From NCBI GenBank assembly GCA_020055645.1, contig JAECZT010000008.1, positions 806,001 through 870,000 on the forward strand: a stretch of 64,000 bases of DNA, written 5' to 3'. The position numbers and the translations under genes were made by a program. The number at the start of each line of letters is the position of its first letter. Within the stretch, counting starts at the first letter, position 1. The DNA is from Tomocerus qinae. Taxonomy: Eukaryota; Arthropoda; Collembola; Entomobryomorpha; Tomoceridae. Under the pieces are notes generated by a model that saw only the letters and a program-made list of their open reading frames with translations, did no database searches and was not told the origin of the DNA. Of this stretch, positions 63,380 through 64,000 are shown piece by piece.

Positions 63380-64000
63380 ATTTTTTAAACTTGTACGAGC
63401 CAAAAAGCTTAAAAAATAATTTTCAAGAGTTGAAATTCATGATTTAATACTTGTACGAGCCAAAAAGCTTAAAAATAACATTCAACAGTTTTAATTATTT
63501 TTTAAACTTGTACGAGGCAAAAAGCTTAAAAAATAATTTTCAAGAGTTGAAATTCATGATGTAATACTTGTACGAGCCAAAAAGCTTATAAACAACATTC
63601 AACAGTTTTAATTATTTTTTTAACTTGTACGAGGCAAAAAGCTTAAAAAATAATTTTCAAGAGTTGAAATTCATGATTTAATACTTGTACGAGCCAAAAA
63701 GCTTAAAAATAACATTCAACAGTTTTAATTATTTTTTAAACTTGTACGAGGCAAAAAGCTTAAAAAATAATTTTCAAGAGTTGAAATTCAAGATTTATTA
63801 ATTGTACGAGCCAAAACGCTTAAAAATAATATTCAACAGTTTTAATTATTTTTTAAACTTGTACGAGGCAAAAAGCTTAAAAAATAATTTTCAAGAGTTG
63901 AAATTCAAGATTTATTAATTGTACGAGCCAAAACGCTTAAAAATAATATTCAACAGTTTTAATTATTTTTTAAACTTGTACGAGGCAAAAAGCTTAAAAA

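Larger units (their letters stand above)
19803..64000 (+). repeat. Right satellite array, same monomer family in inverted orientation
   Basis: Tandem A (60 bp) and B (57 bp) monomers read TTGTACGAGCC or TTGTACGAGGC on the + strand, the reverse complement of the left array. Almost every B is followed by a monomer with a GAGGC box, while A is followed by GAGCC. Variants common here but not seen on the left are the box TTGTACAGGGC, GTACGAAGC, the A tail ATTTATAAC and the B core AAAAATAATATTCAACAG. The left-side b monomer is essentially absent. Blocks of 0.4-1.2 kb are duplicated at irregular distances, so the array is a mosaic and not a clean periodic HOR. There is no gene or inserted element over the full length. 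Confidence 0.97.

Noticed and set aside
1-64000. CRISPR array
   Set aside because: Spacing is regular (about 60 bp), but what would be spacers are themselves the repeat family (A or B cores), not unique sequences, and no cas-like gene is present.
1-64000. Telomeric or subtelomeric simple repeat
   Set aside because: No run of TTAGGG, TTAGG, TTTAGGG or similar short motifs. The repeat is 55-60 bp.
1-64000. Promoters, A/T-rich replication origins or rho-independent terminators
   Set aside because: TATA-like, A-tract and T-run motifs occur in every monomer, so none can be singled out.
1-64000. CENP-B box
   Set aside because: I looked for a TTCG....CGGG-like core on both strands. The array has too few G/C clusters and no match was seen.
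1-64000. Transposon or LTR inserted in the array
   Set aside because: No stretch longer than a few bases falls outside the monomer families; the only non-repeat interval is the N run.

Overview
The window is one continuous satellite-DNA array, 64 kb of tandem repeats, interrupted only by a run of exactly 100 N (19703-19802). I found no gene, RNA gene, transposon, CRISPR array, telomere repeat or unique-sequence island on either strand. Two related, very AT-rich monomers build everything (about 23% GC by hand count): type A, 60 bp, with a small dyad TTTCAA-CTC-TTGAAA, and type B, 57 bp, with 55-56 bp variants called 'b' here. They share a GC-richer box (GGCTCGTACAAG or its complement) and an alignable core, so they probably descend from one ancestor. 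Megabase-style tandem arrays with higher-order repeats (HORs) are typical of eukaryotic heterochromatin: centromeric, pericentromeric or subtelomeric. Nothing identifies the species, and a centromeric role is only a possibility.

Left array (1-19702) reads GGCTCGTACAAG on the + strand and is called '-' orientation here. It has nested HOR structure. Two roughly 1.4-kb units lie at 1149-3919. From 4873 a marker variant delimits successive larger units of 2238, 3176 and 4644 bp, then an incomplete one of at least 4772 bp. The larger units contain more copies of a nine-monomer 528-bp HOR (order A A b A b A A B A) and its seven-monomer 413-bp derivative. The last two large units share private variants at a constant offset of about 4411 bp, so they are a recent duplication.

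Right array (19803-64000) has the opposite orientation (TTGTACGAGCC on the + strand, called '+'). It is made of the same A and B families but has a different variant repertoire. It has no single clean period. It is a mosaic of duplicated blocks of 0.4-1.2 kb, recurring B-B junctions, amplified A/B hybrid monomers and one register-breaking deletion. Here 57 and 60 bp are both multiples of three, so one frame runs through many monomers and produces near-identical 76-90-codon open frames. They start at TTG inside the repeat box and end at a stop built into the A monomer, so I treat them as repeat by-products, not genes.

The main point of interest is structural: an orientation flip located exactly at an assembly gap, stepwise growth of HOR units, and recombination junctions readable from broken linkage between the box variant and the monomer type.
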